Assembly: GCA_030536575.1 (NCBI GenBank)
Contig: JAUNPS010000010.1
Coordinates: 9,896 to 73,895 of the forward strand
Source: Eubacteriales bacterium
GTDB taxonomy: Bacteria; Bacillota; Clostridia; Lachnospirales; Lachnospiraceae
Length of the DNA: 64,000 nt
Reading direction: 5' to 3'
Made by a program: the position numbers and the translations under genes. The notes beneath the pieces are model-generated. The model ran no database searches. It worked only from the letters and a program-made list of their open reading frames with translations, and had not been told where the DNA came from. Below, piece after piece: positions 19,842-28,378 of this stretch; positions within the stretch are counted from its first letter, which is position 1; each line of letters opens with the position of its first letter.

Positions 19842-19973
19842 TATCGCACACTTGGCCTCTGTGCCCTGCGCTAGCGCAGATATCGCACACTTGGCCTCTG
19901 CCCTACGCTGGCGCAGGTATCGCACACTTGGCCTCTGCCCTGCGCTGGCGCGGATATCACACACGTAGCGGCC
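19842..19973. repeat. 37-39-bp tandem repeat with a palindromic core
   Basis: About 3.5 copies start at 19842, 19881, 19918 and 19955, sharing TATCGCACACTTGGCCTCTG. The first unit contains the perfect palindrome CTGCGCTAGCGCAG; the next carry near-palindromic variants, and the last copy is decayed. It lies between the GNAT stop and the oxidoreductase start. The short plus-strand frame across it is judged non-coding. Confidence 0.85.
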
Positions 19974-19991
19974 ACTCTGCGCGGCCTCTCC

Positions 19992-20417
19992 TCAGATTTC
20001 CTTCGCTAAAAACAGCTCCATCGGCTGTGCATACCGCGGAATATCGATCACCAGTCCGCCGCAGTCCTTAAATCCAAGCCTCCTATAAAAATGCTGGGCC
20101 GTCTCATCCACCTGCGTAGACACCAAAAGCATCCCATACCCCTGGGCTTTCATATCCTCTTCCCACCATTCCATCAGCCTTTTTCCATAACCCTTCCCCC
20201 GAAACCGCCCCTCAACCATCAGCATCGTACAGAACGGTATGCTATCCCAAAAAAGATTATATCTCAGAAGTCCGACGGGCGTTTCCTCTGCGAATAAAAT
20301 GCAGCCTCTTTTATCGCGGACTTTGTTTCTAAATTCATCTTCCGGCAGATGCCTGTCCAGAGTATACCAGAATGGTTTATCCGATGATTGAATATAGCGA
20401 ATACTTATCATTGCCAA
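19992..20417 (-). CDS. GNAT-family N-acetyltransferase
   Basis: A 141-residue acetyl-CoA-dependent transferase. The acetyl-CoA loop RFRGKGYGKRL (about 71-81) and the following QHFYRRLGF block are standard GNAT features. The substrate is unknown. It begins inside the 3' end of the UPF0158-like gene (10-base overlap), so the two are probably one transcript. Confidence 0.9.
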   Translation of the reverse strand: MAMISIRYIQSSDKPFWYTLDRHLPEDEFRNKVRDKRGCILFAEETPVGLLRYNLFWDSIPFCTMLMVEGRFRGKGYGKRLMEWWEEDMKAQGYGMLLVSTQVDETAQHFYRRLGFKDCGGLVIDIPRYAQPMELFLAKEI

Positions 20418-20812
20418 AAATCCAAGCCGTTTTTATCGGCCCACTCCTTAAATATTTGAAAATAGATATCCCCGCACGCATCCTCAAAATCCTCGTACAG
20501 ATTCAGTTCATGGAGTTTCTCAAGATATGCGTCCATATATTCCGTTCTTCTCAGAGTATTGAATAATTGCTTCCGAAATGCCGGATCATCCACACACTCG
20601 CGCGCAAAAAAACGCATAATCTCCTTATGGTTGATGTCTTCATAAGACGGAAGCCTGAAGTTATTCGTGTCTTCATAGGGGAGCCGCGCATCCGGAGACA
20701 ATTTTTTCTGTTCGATGGCAGAAATCGGGTAGTAATCAAATTCATTTGTATCCTTATGGTAAAAGATAGTTGTATATTTTCTGATCAGTAACATTAAATC
20801 CATTATTTTCAT
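20408..20812 (-). CDS. UPF0158-like protein of unknown function
   Basis: A 134-residue soluble protein. The order of motifs (a FYHKDTNEFDYY opening, LPSYEDINHKEIMRFFA in the middle, EWADKNGLDFW at the end) matches the UPF0158 family, for which no biochemical role is established. It precedes the GNAT gene with a 10-base overlap. Confidence 0.7.
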   Translation of the reverse strand: MKIMDLMLLIRKYTTIFYHKDTNEFDYYPISAIEQKKLSPDARLPYEDTNNFRLPSYEDINHKEIMRFFARECVDDPAFRKQLFNTLRRTEYMDAYLEKLHELNLYEDFEDACGDIYFQIFKEWADKNGLDFWQ

Positions 20813-20857
20813 CTTCGCTTCTCCTTTTCCGTTTTCTTTACTCTGATGGTAACCAGC

Positions 20858-22012
20858 TTATTTCCGCACGAATTCACAAATGTTCTCCACATGCCCCGTA
20901 AACGGAAAAAGATCCACCGGCCACGCCCCCACCGCCCGATATCCCTTCCCGCACAAAAACCTCAAATCCCTCTCCTGCGTCACCGGGTTACACGAAATAT
21001 AAACCACCCTCTCCGGCCCCAGCCTCACCACCGACTCCAAAAACGCCTCATCACTCCCGCTCCTCGGCGGATCTAAAAACACCACATCCGCCTTTTCCCC
21101 GGCGTCCGCCATATCCACCATAAACTGCCCGGCATCCGCGCAGAAAAAGCGGATATTTTTCGTCTGATTCCGTTTGGCATTGGTGATGGCGTCACGGACG
21201 GCATCGCGGTTCAGTTCAACACCGATCACCTGCTTCGCGTGAGGCGCCGCAATTAGTCCGATGGTTCCGATCCCGCAGTAAGCGTCGATCACCGTCTCTT
21301 TTCCGGTCAAATGCGCCAGTTCAATCGCTTTCGCATACAGCTTTTCCGTCTGCACCGGATTAATCTGGTAGAAAGACTTCGCAGAAATCCGAAAACGGCA
21401 CCCGCAGAGAATATCTTCAATGTATCCTTTGCCGTAAAGAATGTGCTCTTTGTCCCCCAGCACCATGCTGGTTCCGCGTCCGTTTATATTCTGAATAATC
21501 GTGGTGATTTCCGGATGCTTCGCGCGGAGGGCTTTGACGAAGTTATTTCGGGAGGGGAAGACTGGGGAAGCGGTGACGAGAACGACCATAATTTCCCCTG
21601 TCGCAAATCCTCTTTTTACCAGGACGTGGCGCAGGAGGCCATACCCGGTATCCTCATCGTAAACGGAGATTTTAAAAGATTTCAGCATCCCGCGGATGGT
21701 AACAATGATTTCGTCCGCTTTTTGGTCTTCAATCATGCAGGCGTCGATGGGAACAACTTTGTGCGTGCCTTCCTCGTAAACGCCGGAAATGGGGTTGTTT
21801 TTCCGGTCACGGTCGAAAACGGCATGGACTTTATTTCGGTAGTGGGTCGGATTTTCCATACCAATAATGGGATGAACCGGGCAATAAGGTTTCAGCAGTT
21901 CCTTTACTTTCTTTTGCTTGAGCTTTAATTGCTCGGTATAATCCATCCCCTGATATTGACAGCCGCCGCATTTTTTTGCATAAGGACATTTTTCAATCTT
22001 CTTTGTTTCCAT
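20858..22012 (-). CDS. rlmD: 23S rRNA (uracil-5-)-methyltransferase, RlmD/RumA type
   Basis: A 384-residue TrmA/RlmD-family SAM methyltransferase that makes 5-methyluridine in 23S rRNA. The Fe-S motif CPYAKKCGGC lies at 9-18, the SAM-binding block DAYCGIGTIGL near 245-255, and the catalytic Cys in YISCNPVTQERDL near 338, with the base Glu in GHVENI near 378. It lacks the N-terminal TRAM domain found in many longer relatives. Which uridine it modifies is not certain. Confidence 0.88.
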   Translation of the reverse strand: METKKIEKCPYAKKCGGCQYQGMDYTEQLKLKQKKVKELLKPYCPVHPIIGMENPTHYRNKVHAVFDRDRKNNPISGVYEEGTHKVVPIDACMIEDQKADEIIVTIRGMLKSFKISVYDEDTGYGLLRHVLVKRGFATGEIMVVLVTASPVFPSRNNFVKALRAKHPEITTIIQNINGRGTSMVLGDKEHILYGKGYIEDILCGCRFRISAKSFYQINPVQTEKLYAKAIELAHLTGKETVIDAYCGIGTIGLIAAPHAKQVIGVELNRDAVRDAITNAKRNQTKNIRFFCADAGQFMVDMADAGEKADVVFLDPPRSGSDEAFLESVVRLGPERVVYISCNPVTQERDLRFLCGKGYRAVGAWPVDLFPFTGHVENICEFVRK

Positions 22013-22173
22013 TTTAAAATACCGTTCCTCTCTGTTTATTTCCCGCCAGGTCTTTCCGGCGCTCCTGGGCGCTCACATCATTTTTTCAGCCGGCTCCGCA
22101 TCCGTAACGGACGCATCGCCCGCCGCAAGAACCTTCTGTCACTCGGTAATCATAGTGAACCCAAAGAAGAATC

Positions 22174-22202
22174 TTGTCAAGCTTTATTTCTTTCGTTATA
22201 AT
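22174..22202 (+). promoter_or_regulatory. Sigma-A promoter for the ABC-F gene
   Basis: TTGTCA (22174-22179), 17-base spacer, TATAAT (22197-22202), about 48 bases before the ATG at 22250. Confidence 0.75.
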
Positions 22203-22249
22203 CAATTTTAGCCGCGCAATCACGGCAAATCTACTGCAAGGAGTTTCCC

Positions 22250-23800
22250 ATGATCTTAAATGTAAAAAATCTAAGCCACGGCTTCGGCGACCGCGCCATT
22301 TTCCAGGACGTTTCCTTTCGTCTCCTGAAAGGGGAGCACATCGGCCTCATCGGCGCCAACGGCGAAGGCAAATCGACTTTCATGAATATTATTACCGGAA
22401 AATTAATGCCCGACGAAGGCACCGTCGAATGGGCGAAAAACGTCCGCGTCGGATACCTGGACCAGCACAGCGTCCTGGAAAAAGGGATGACCATCCGGGA
22501 TGTGCTGAAATCGGCCTTTCAGTTTCTCTTCGAAATGGAAGCATCCATGAACCAGATGTTTGACCAGATGGCAGAGGCTTCACCCGAAGAAATGGAACGC
22601 CTGATGGAGGAGACCGGAACGTATCAGGATTTGCTGGATCAGCATGATTTTTATATGATCGACGCAAAGGTGGAAGAGATTGCCCGCGCCCTTGGGCTGG
22701 ATGAAATCGGCCTGGATCGGGATGTGACCGAACTCTCCGGCGGCCAGCGCACCAAAGTCCTGATGGGAAAGCTTCTGCTGGAGAAGCCTGACATTCTGCT
22801 GCTGGATGAGCCGACGAATTACCTGGATGAAAACCACATTGAATGGCTGAAACGCTATCTGACGAACTATGAAAATGCGTTTATTTTGATTTCGCATGAC
22901 ATCCCGTTTTTGAACAGCGTGGTAAACTTGATCTATCATATGGAGAATCAGTCCCTCGACCGTTATCCGGGGGATTATGACAAGTTTCAGGAAGTATACG
23001 CAATGAAGAAATCCCAGCTCGAAGCCGCTTATAACCGCCAACAGCAGGAAATCAGCGATCTGAAAGACTTCGTTGCCCGGAACAAAGCCCGCGTCGCCAC
23101 CCGGAACATGGCCATGGCCCGTCAGAAAAAGCTGGACAAAATGGACGTGATCGAACTCGCGAAGGAAAAGCCAAAGCCGGAATTTCACTTCCGCTCCGCC
23201 CGGACTTCCGGAAAAATGATTTTTGAAACGGACGACCTTGTGATCGGATACGAGGAGCCCCTTTCCAAACCTTTGAACATCCGCATGGAGCGGGGCGATA
23301 AAATCGCTCTCGTCGGGGCTAACGGAATCGGAAAAACAACGCTTTTAAAAAGCATTCTCGGCCTTACAAAACCTTTTTCCGGGAAAGTGCATCTGGGCGA
23401 TTACCAGCATATTGGTTACTTCGAACAAGAGTCCGACCAATCCAATACGACTACCTGCATCGAAGAAATCTGGAAGGAATTTCCTTCGTATACCCAGTAT
23501 GAGGTGCGTTCCGCACTGGCAAAATGCGGCCTCACCACAAAGCATATCGAAAGCCAGGTGCGCGTCCTAAGCGGCGGCGAACAGGCCAAGGTACGCCTGT
23601 GCAAAATCATTAACACCGAAACGAATATCCTGCTGCTGGACGAACCAACCAACCATCTGGACGTGGACGCCAAGGCAGAGTTAAAACGCGCCCTCATAGA
23701 ATACAAAGGCAGCATCCTCCTGATCTGCCACGAGCCGGAATTTTATCAGGATGTGGTAAATCAGGTCTGGAACTGCCAGGAATGGACAACGAAACTTTGA
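22250..23800 (+). CDS. ABC-F family ATPase (YbiT/YkpA-like)
   Basis: A 516-residue soluble protein with two ATP-binding cassettes and no membrane part. Cassette 1 has GANGEGKST (35-43), LSGGQ and ILLLDEPTNYLD; cassette 2 has GANGIGKTT (about 344), LSGGE and ILLLDEPTNHLD. The linker between them is charged and helical, as in proteins that bind the ribosome E site. Members act as translation factors or ribosome-protection proteins. The length and linker fit the housekeeping YbiT-type branch better than an antibiotic-resistance branch, but this is not proven. Confidence 0.92.
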   Translation: MILNVKNLSHGFGDRAIFQDVSFRLLKGEHIGLIGANGEGKSTFMNIITGKLMPDEGTVEWAKNVRVGYLDQHSVLEKGMTIRDVLKSAFQFLFEMEASMNQMFDQMAEASPEEMERLMEETGTYQDLLDQHDFYMIDAKVEEIARALGLDEIGLDRDVTELSGGQRTKVLMGKLLLEKPDILLLDEPTNYLDENHIEWLKRYLTNYENAFILISHDIPFLNSVVNLIYHMENQSLDRYPGDYDKFQEVYAMKKSQLEAAYNRQQQEISDLKDFVARNKARVATRNMAMARQKKLDKMDVIELAKEKPKPEFHFRSARTSGKMIFETDDLVIGYEEPLSKPLNIRMERGDKIALVGANGIGKTTLLKSILGLTKPFSGKVHLGDYQHIGYFEQESDQSNTTTCIEEIWKEFPSYTQYEVRSALAKCGLTTKHIESQVRVLSGGEQAKVRLCKIINTETNILLLDEPTNHLDVDAKAELKRALIEYKGSILLICHEPEFYQDVVNQVWNCQEWTTKL

Positions 23801-23801
23801 C

Positions 23802-23842
23802 TTGCAATTTCGGCACAGCGGTGTTATAATTGACATATGTCA
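23802..23842 (+). promoter_or_regulatory. Promoter with 12-bp palindromic operator for the DUF134/NifX operon
   Basis: TTGCAA (23802-23807), 17-base spacer, TATAAT (23825-23830). The perfect palindrome TGACATATGTCA (23831-23842) covers the expected transcription start, the classic place for a repressor. The first gene of the operon encodes a helix-turn-helix protein and may bind here; that link is inference. Confidence 0.7.
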
Positions 23843-23864
23843 GAAATAGAAAGGAGATGGTTTT

Positions 23865-24251
23865 ATGCCAAGACCTCGGAAATGCCGGCGAATCTGTGCA
23901 TTGCCGCGCACATCGGGCCTTGTTCCCACCGGAAATTTTCCAGACTGCATGGAACCGCTCACGCTGACGCTGGATGAATATGAGGTCATCCGTCTGATGG
24001 ATCTGGAAAAACGGACCCAGGAACAGTGTTCCGCTCAGATGGGCATTGCCCGCACGACCGTCACGGGGATTTATGAGTCTGCCCGTGAGAAGCTGGCCCA
24101 GGCGCTTGTGAATGGACGGGCGCTTGTTGTGGAGGGCGGCGATTATCGCGTTTGTGAGCATCAGGCGCATTGCTGCCAGAAGCGGGGCGGTCAGGGGTGC
24201 TGTCTGCATTGCGGAACCCGGAAAACATGTAAGGAGGATTTCGAATCATGA
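23865..24251 (+). CDS. DUF134 (UPF0251) helix-turn-helix protein
   Basis: A 128-residue DUF134 protein. The opening MPRPRKCRRIC and the central helix-turn-helix (about 42-85, EYEVIRLMDLEKRTQEQCSAQMGIARTTVTGI) are typical. The C-terminal half is rich in Cys and His (CQKRGGQGCCLHCGTRKTC), suggesting a metal or Fe-S site. The family often precedes NifX/NifB-type genes, as here, where its stop overlaps the next ATG by four bases. Likely a metal-responsive regulator of its own operon. Confidence 0.88.
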   Translation: MPRPRKCRRICALPRTSGLVPTGNFPDCMEPLTLTLDEYEVIRLMDLEKRTQEQCSAQMGIARTTVTGIYESAREKLAQALVNGRALVVEGGDYRVCEHQAHCCQKRGGQGCCLHCGTRKTCKEDFES

Positions 24252-24646
24252 AAATTGCAGTTACGTATGAAAATGGACAAATTTTTCAGCATTTTGGACA
24301 CACGGAAGCTTTTAAAATCTACGAAGTGGAAGACCAGAAGGTCGTAAGCTCCGAAGTGGTATCGACGAATGGCAGCGGCCATGGCGCGCTGGCCGGATTT
24401 CTGACGGAACACGGCGTGCAGGTGCTGATCTGCGGCGGAATCGGCGGAGGGGCACAGAATGCGCTGGCTTCGGCGGGGATTCAGTTATTCGGCGGTGTTT
24501 CGGGCAATGCGGATGACGCCGTGAATGCCCTGCTGGGAAATTCCCTGAACTATAATCCGGATGTGAAATGCAATCATCATGGCGAGCATGAGCATCACGG
24601 AGACTGCGGAAGTCACGAGCATAACTGCGGCCATCACTGCGGATAA
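24248..24646 (+). CDS. NifX/NifB-type Fe-Mo cofactor-binding-domain protein
   Basis: A 132-residue protein with the dinitrogenase iron-molybdenum cofactor-binding fold: FQHFGHTEAFKIY near 12-24 and CGGIGGGAQNAL near 65-76. The last 25 residues are rich in His (HHGEHEHHGDCGSHEHNCGHHCG), a probable metal-binding tail. No nitrogenase genes are nearby; stand-alone members are thought to carry metal clusters. Translationally coupled to the DUF134 gene. Confidence 0.88.
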   Translation: MKIAVTYENGQIFQHFGHTEAFKIYEVEDQKVVSSEVVSTNGSGHGALAGFLTEHGVQVLICGGIGGGAQNALASAGIQLFGGVSGNADDAVNALLGNSLNYNPDVKCNHHGEHEHHGDCGSHEHNCGHHCG

Positions 24647-24757
24647 GCGCCGCGCCAGCCTTTCCCTCGCATCTGTATTCTTTTATACTCCGCTTTGAGC
24701 CATGCGAACAATGCGCTGATGGCGCCTGGCATCCTGCCCGGAGGGCTTTTTACACAG

Positions 24758-24792
24758 AAAGACTGCTGTTTTCGTCATAACAGCAGTCTTTT
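24758..24792. terminator. Bidirectional terminator between convergent genes
   Basis: A 13-base perfect stem (AAAGACTGCTGTT with AACAGCAGTCTTT) with a T-rich run on each side. It lies between the NifX-like gene (plus) and the secreted protein gene (minus), and can serve both. Confidence 0.85.
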
Positions 24793-24800
24793 CTCATTCG

Positions 24801-26255
24801 TTATTCAATGCCCAGCGAATCCGTCAGCATTCCCTGTGCCAACATAAACCGCATCGCAATCATCTGCATTTTGTGATTCATGCTCTCCATTTCCTCGTCA
24901 ATCTCTTCATCCGAAGCTGCAAAAAGATCCAGAAGTTTGGCCTGATCCACATCAAAGGAAAGGTCGGACACCAATTCTCCGCCGTACAGTCCGGCTGACG
25001 CGGACACGTATTTCCCTTCGGACATCCAGGTGATGTTCTCGCATTCCAGATTCAGCCCGCCATCCTCAAAAGTCAGGACGCCGTAGGAAGTCAGAGTTCC
25101 GAGATTATTCTCGTCTTCGGCGACAGTGCAGGTGAGGGTATAGTCCCCAGTCTCTCCATCGTAAGAAGTCACGATGTCAAGAGTATCATTCTCATTACCA
25201 TAGCCTTCTTCGTCGCTAATGTTGAAGTCTATGGAAATGGTGTTCGTAGTAACGGAATCGCTGTGCTTCGCATTTTTCGTAACGGAATAGCTCACGCTTT
25301 CCCCATCCGCCCAAATGCCATAGTTCATATAAAAATTCTCGTCGATGGTTTCGCCGCCGCGGTTTATCAGGGAGGCCCCCAGGTAGGTTCCGTCATCGGA
25401 GTACATCGTGACGTGGATGGCTGCCTGCTCATTTTCCGGGGTGCGGTATTCCTGGATATAGGTATCTGCAAGGAATTCTTCCGCGCTGCTGTAGATGGAT
25501 TCCTGAATGTCGTGGGCGTCCTGGTCGAAGTCCACTTCGGAGCCGAACAGCGTATCCAGGATCTGCCGGCACTCTTTGTCGCGCAGGCCGAAGTCTACGG
25601 TAGCGTCGATCAGGCGGAGCATGGCTTCTTTCGGGATTACGGTGCTGGTTCCCTGGCAGGTTACGTATTCGCCGTCTATTTCATAGCTGGCTTCCGGAAG
25701 GTCTTCGGTCGTGACGGCATTGTCCACGTATTCGAAGGTTTTCTCGCAATATTTCAGGTAGCGTTCCGTCAATGCTTCATAGTCAATGCCCTGCAGCCAT
25801 TCGATCTGGGAATCCCAGAGATTCTCGGCCGGCTGGTCGGAGGACTGCTCCGGGTCCAATACGGCAAATGGGTTTACAGTCGGCGCTTTTTCGTCCGTCT
25901 CGCCCAGGAGTTCTTTCTGATAGGTTTCTAAATCCGCAGTAAAGACGGTATCCGTCAATTCCGGAAGGGCAATGTACAGTGTATTCTCTTTCAGATAAAT
26001 ACTTCCGCTCAAAAGCGGCTCGTCGTCTTGTTCCAGATTCATGGTAACTTTACCCTGGTCGCCGTCTGTGAGGATGGATGCGGCGTATTTCAGCGCTTTG
26101 TAGGCTTTCAGCTCCGGAATGTTCGTGGATTCGACTTTCACCCAGAAGTTTACTTCGCCTTCTGGCGCGGTCTCGGCGGCGAGGACTGGCTGCGCGGCGA
26201 GCGACGCGATCATCATGCTGCAAAGCAATGTTTTCCCTATTTTTTTCATTCTCAT
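24801..26255 (-). CDS. Secreted protein of unknown function
   Basis: A 484-residue protein with a clear signal peptide (MRMKKIGKTLLCSMMIASLAAQ, cleavage near AA-ETA) and no lipobox, transmembrane or sortase motif after it. The mature part is acidic and predicted rich in beta strands (for example SGSIYLKENTLYIALPEL and TYLGASLINRGGE), with a helical acidic end. I do not recognise a family with confidence. The ATG at 26255 follows AAGGGGG; ATG 26249 is an alternative. It has its own transcription unit downstream of the SRP RNA. Confidence 0.8.
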   Translation of the reverse strand: MRMKKIGKTLLCSMMIASLAAQPVLAAETAPEGEVNFWVKVESTNIPELKAYKALKYAASILTDGDQGKVTMNLEQDDEPLLSGSIYLKENTLYIALPELTDTVFTADLETYQKELLGETDEKAPTVNPFAVLDPEQSSDQPAENLWDSQIEWLQGIDYEALTERYLKYCEKTFEYVDNAVTTEDLPEASYEIDGEYVTCQGTSTVIPKEAMLRLIDATVDFGLRDKECRQILDTLFGSEVDFDQDAHDIQESIYSSAEEFLADTYIQEYRTPENEQAAIHVTMYSDDGTYLGASLINRGGETIDENFYMNYGIWADGESVSYSVTKNAKHSDSVTTNTISIDFNISDEEGYGNENDTLDIVTSYDGETGDYTLTCTVAEDENNLGTLTSYGVLTFEDGGLNLECENITWMSEGKYVSASAGLYGGELVSDLSFDVDQAKLLDLFAASDEEIDEEMESMNHKMQMIAMRFMLAQGMLTDSLGIE

Positions 26256-26350
26256 AGTAACCCCCTTTACGATACGGATTCTCTTGGTTGCTGGTTTCAG
26301 TATACCTGATTTTGGGAGAAATTACAATCTTAACATCCTTAATACTACCT

Positions 26351-26399
26351 TAATTAAAAATGACGCAAAGCTTCTCTGATCTGAGAAATTCTGCGTCAT
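26351..26399 (-). terminator. Terminator of the SRP RNA gene
   Basis: On the minus strand an outer ATGACGCA / TGCGTCAT stem with a paired inner AGAAGC region is followed by TTTTTAATT. It lies directly after the SRP RNA 3' end. Confidence 0.8.
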
Positions 26400-26404
26400 A
26401 AGTA

Positions 26405-26702
26405 GTTTTATTTTAATCCGCGCGCCGCCCTTTGAATTCCCACCATGGACGGGACCTCTACAGTTAGCTCGGCCCAGGCTGCCTTACGGCACACAGAAGA
26501 TTCTGCTTAGTGCTGCTGCATTCCTGCCCTGACACGGTTCACAGAGTTCTGTTGCGTAAGACCCAGGCTTCAACACCACTTATAAAGGGCAGGCTCCACA
26601 GTGAAGAACCCGCGGTTTGGCATCACCCCTGCTGTAGCGGATTGCAGGTATAGGGCACCGCTATCTCCCCGGCTGCGCGGAAGCTTTATAACAAAGTCAT
26701 AC
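26405..26702 (-). ncRNA. ffs: Signal recognition particle RNA, large Gram-positive type
   Basis: On the minus strand the conserved SRP RNA blocks occur in order: GGTGCCC-TATACCTGCAATC (Alu domain 5' part), GCAGGGGTGATGCC, GTGGTGTTGA, GGGTC-TTACGCAACAG, GAACCGTGTCAGG, GGAATGCAGCAGCA (domain IV, Ffh-binding loop), TGTGCCGTAAGGCAGCCTGGG and CCGAGCTAACTG. This matches the Bacillus/Clostridium large SRP RNA of about 270 bases with an Alu domain. The ends are estimated from the promoter and terminator. As in other Firmicutes it lies downstream of tadA, here with one extra gene between. Confidence 0.95.
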
Positions 26703-26708
26703 TCGATT

Positions 26709-26737
26709 ACTATAACCTGAATTCCGGTGTTTGTCAA
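26709..26737 (-). promoter_or_regulatory. Strong sigma-A promoter of the SRP RNA
   Basis: Minus-strand TTGACA (26737-26732), exactly 17 bases, TATAGT (26714-26709). The near-consensus form fits a highly expressed stable RNA. Confidence 0.88.
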
Positions 26738-26743
26738 CTGTTT

Positions 26744-27748
26744 TTATCGGCTCGGCACTTTCAGCACCGTAATCTTCTTCCCGTTCAATTTCCCGCCGCT
26801 GACCTTTACCGTCCCGCTCTCCTGGTAAATTCCAAGGCAGATTTTTACGCTTCCCACCTTTTTCAGCTTTCCGGTAAAGGTGCCTGCGGTAATTTTCAGA
26901 GTTGCCTTCCCTTTATTAAAGGTAACGGCATAGTCGGCGTTTGTCCCGGAAAATTTTCCGCCGGAAATGGTGGTTTTTCCGGTTCCGCAGTTCATGAGTA
27001 CATTCTGACCGGCTTTGTAAGTGCCTTTTTTCACCAAAAGGGTGCCCGCGGAATTGTACAGGGCGGTTCCTTTTTTCGAAGTATACGTGCCGTTTGCGAG
27101 CGTTACTTTTGCTTCTTTTCCCGTGACGGATACCGCGCCGCCGTTTCCGCTTATCGTGCCGTTTTTAATGGTCACGGTCCCGCCTTTGGCTGAAATGGCT
27201 GAGTAGTTTCCACCTGCGGCTGCCCCGGTATAGGTGCCTTTGTAGATGGTCGTCGTTCCGGTTTTGCTGTTTACGAGAACATTTTTTCCAGCTTTATAGG
27301 TGCCGTTTTTCAGGAGCAATGTCCCGGCGGAATTATACAGAAGACTGCCCGTCTTGGAAGTATAGGTGCCGCTTGAAATCGTTACTTTGGCTTTTGAACC
27401 GTTTACCCAGAGAACGCCGCCTTCTCCAGTCATCTTACCATTTTTCAGGGTAATGGTTCCACTCTTTACGTACATTGCTACGTAATCATTTTTCCCAGTC
27501 CAGGTTTTTTTGTTCAGGTCAATGGTGTATTTGACGTCACGTGCGGCGGTGACGCATTCGGTGGTGTTTCGTTTCAGGACAATGGTTTGGCCGTCTTTTA
27601 CGTTGGCAACAGCGTCCTGCAGAGAATCGTAGCCCTTTCCGTTGATCGTAGCCGTCACGGCTGCGGATGCGCTGAGCGGCATCGTGCAGAAGCACACGGC
27701 AAGGAAAAACAGCGCGATCAGGCTACTTCGTTTCCAGCTCTTTTTCAT
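26744..27748 (-). CDS. Secreted repeat protein, predicted beta-helix
   Basis: A 334-residue exported protein: signal peptide to about residue 32 (FFLAVCFCTMPLSASA), then a TINGKGYDSLQDAVANVKDG opening common to parallel beta-helix surface proteins, then repeated rungs of the type GTYTSK..LLYNSAGTLL.KNGTYKAG.NVL. Two large copies (about residues 110-200 and 200-290) are closely similar. There is no cell-wall anchor at the end. ATG 27748 follows AAAGGAGG and lies inside the 3' end of tadA (26-base overlap). Possible adhesin or polysaccharide-binding role; not proven. Confidence 0.82.
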   Translation of the reverse strand: MKKSWKRSSLIALFFLAVCFCTMPLSASAAVTATINGKGYDSLQDAVANVKDGQTIVLKRNTTECVTAARDVKYTIDLNKKTWTGKNDYVAMYVKSGTITLKNGKMTGEGGVLWVNGSKAKVTISSGTYTSKTGSLLYNSAGTLLLKNGTYKAGKNVLVNSKTGTTTIYKGTYTGAAAGGNYSAISAKGGTVTIKNGTISGNGGAVSVTGKEAKVTLANGTYTSKKGTALYNSAGTLLVKKGTYKAGQNVLMNCGTGKTTISGGKFSGTNADYAVTFNKGKATLKITAGTFTGKLKKVGSVKICLGIYQESGTVKVSGGKLNGKKITVLKVPSR

Positions 27749-28220
27749 GTTCTTTTTCCTCCTTTTTCTTAATCCGCAGTCTGCGGAAAAAATCACTCAG
27801 CATGGCGCTGCATTCCTCCTGGAGAACGCCGGTTTCCAGTTCGACCTGGTGATTAAAGGCGTCCATTTGCAGGATATTTAAAATGGAGCCTGCGCATCCT
27901 GCTTTGGGGTTCATACTGCCGACCACAACTTTTGTGATCCGAGCCTGGACAATGGCCCCGGCGCACATCTGGCAGGGTTCCAGGGTGATGTACATGGTGC
28001 AGCCTTCCAGACGCCAGTCGCCTAATTTTTTGCTGGCTTTGCGGATGGCATTCAGCTCGGCGTGGGAGAGGGTGTTTTTGTCGGTGTTGCGCCGATTATA
28101 GCCTCTGGCAATAATTTTCCCGTCATAGACGATCACGCAGCCAATGGGAACTTCGCAGAGCGCTTCGGCTTTGCGGGCCTGGCGCAGGGCTTCTTTCATG
28201 TATTTTTCGTCTTGTGTCAT
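27723..28220 (-). CDS. tadA: tRNA-specific adenosine deaminase
   Basis: A 165-residue zinc deaminase that converts A34 to inosine in tRNA-Arg. The active-site HAE (LSHAELNAI, near residue 57) and PCQMC zinc motif (near 88) are intact. ATG 28220 follows GAGGCTCCTA, and the usual start block MTQDEKYMKEALRQA fits it; the upstream frame to 28304 is not needed. In Firmicutes tadA, the SRP RNA gene and dnaX are often neighbours; here the first two are close and dnaX is absent. Confidence 0.94.
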   Translation of the reverse strand: MTQDEKYMKEALRQARKAEALCEVPIGCVIVYDGKIIARGYNRRNTDKNTLSHAELNAIRKASKKLGDWRLEGCTMYITLEPCQMCAGAIVQARITKVVVGSMNPKAGCAGSILNILQMDAFNHQVELETGVLQEECSAMLSDFFRRLRIKKKEEKEHEKELETK

Positions 28221-28378
28221 TAGGAGCCTCGTTTTTCCGGCCGAAAGGCCGGTAGTTTTGGTTTTATTATAGCGGGATTGTGGGGGAAACGCAAGGCTTT
28301 TCAAAAGGGACGGCGCGGTGTATACTGTTGGAAAAAAGTTTTTGCCGCCAACTGAAAGGCGGCGGAATGGAGATTCTT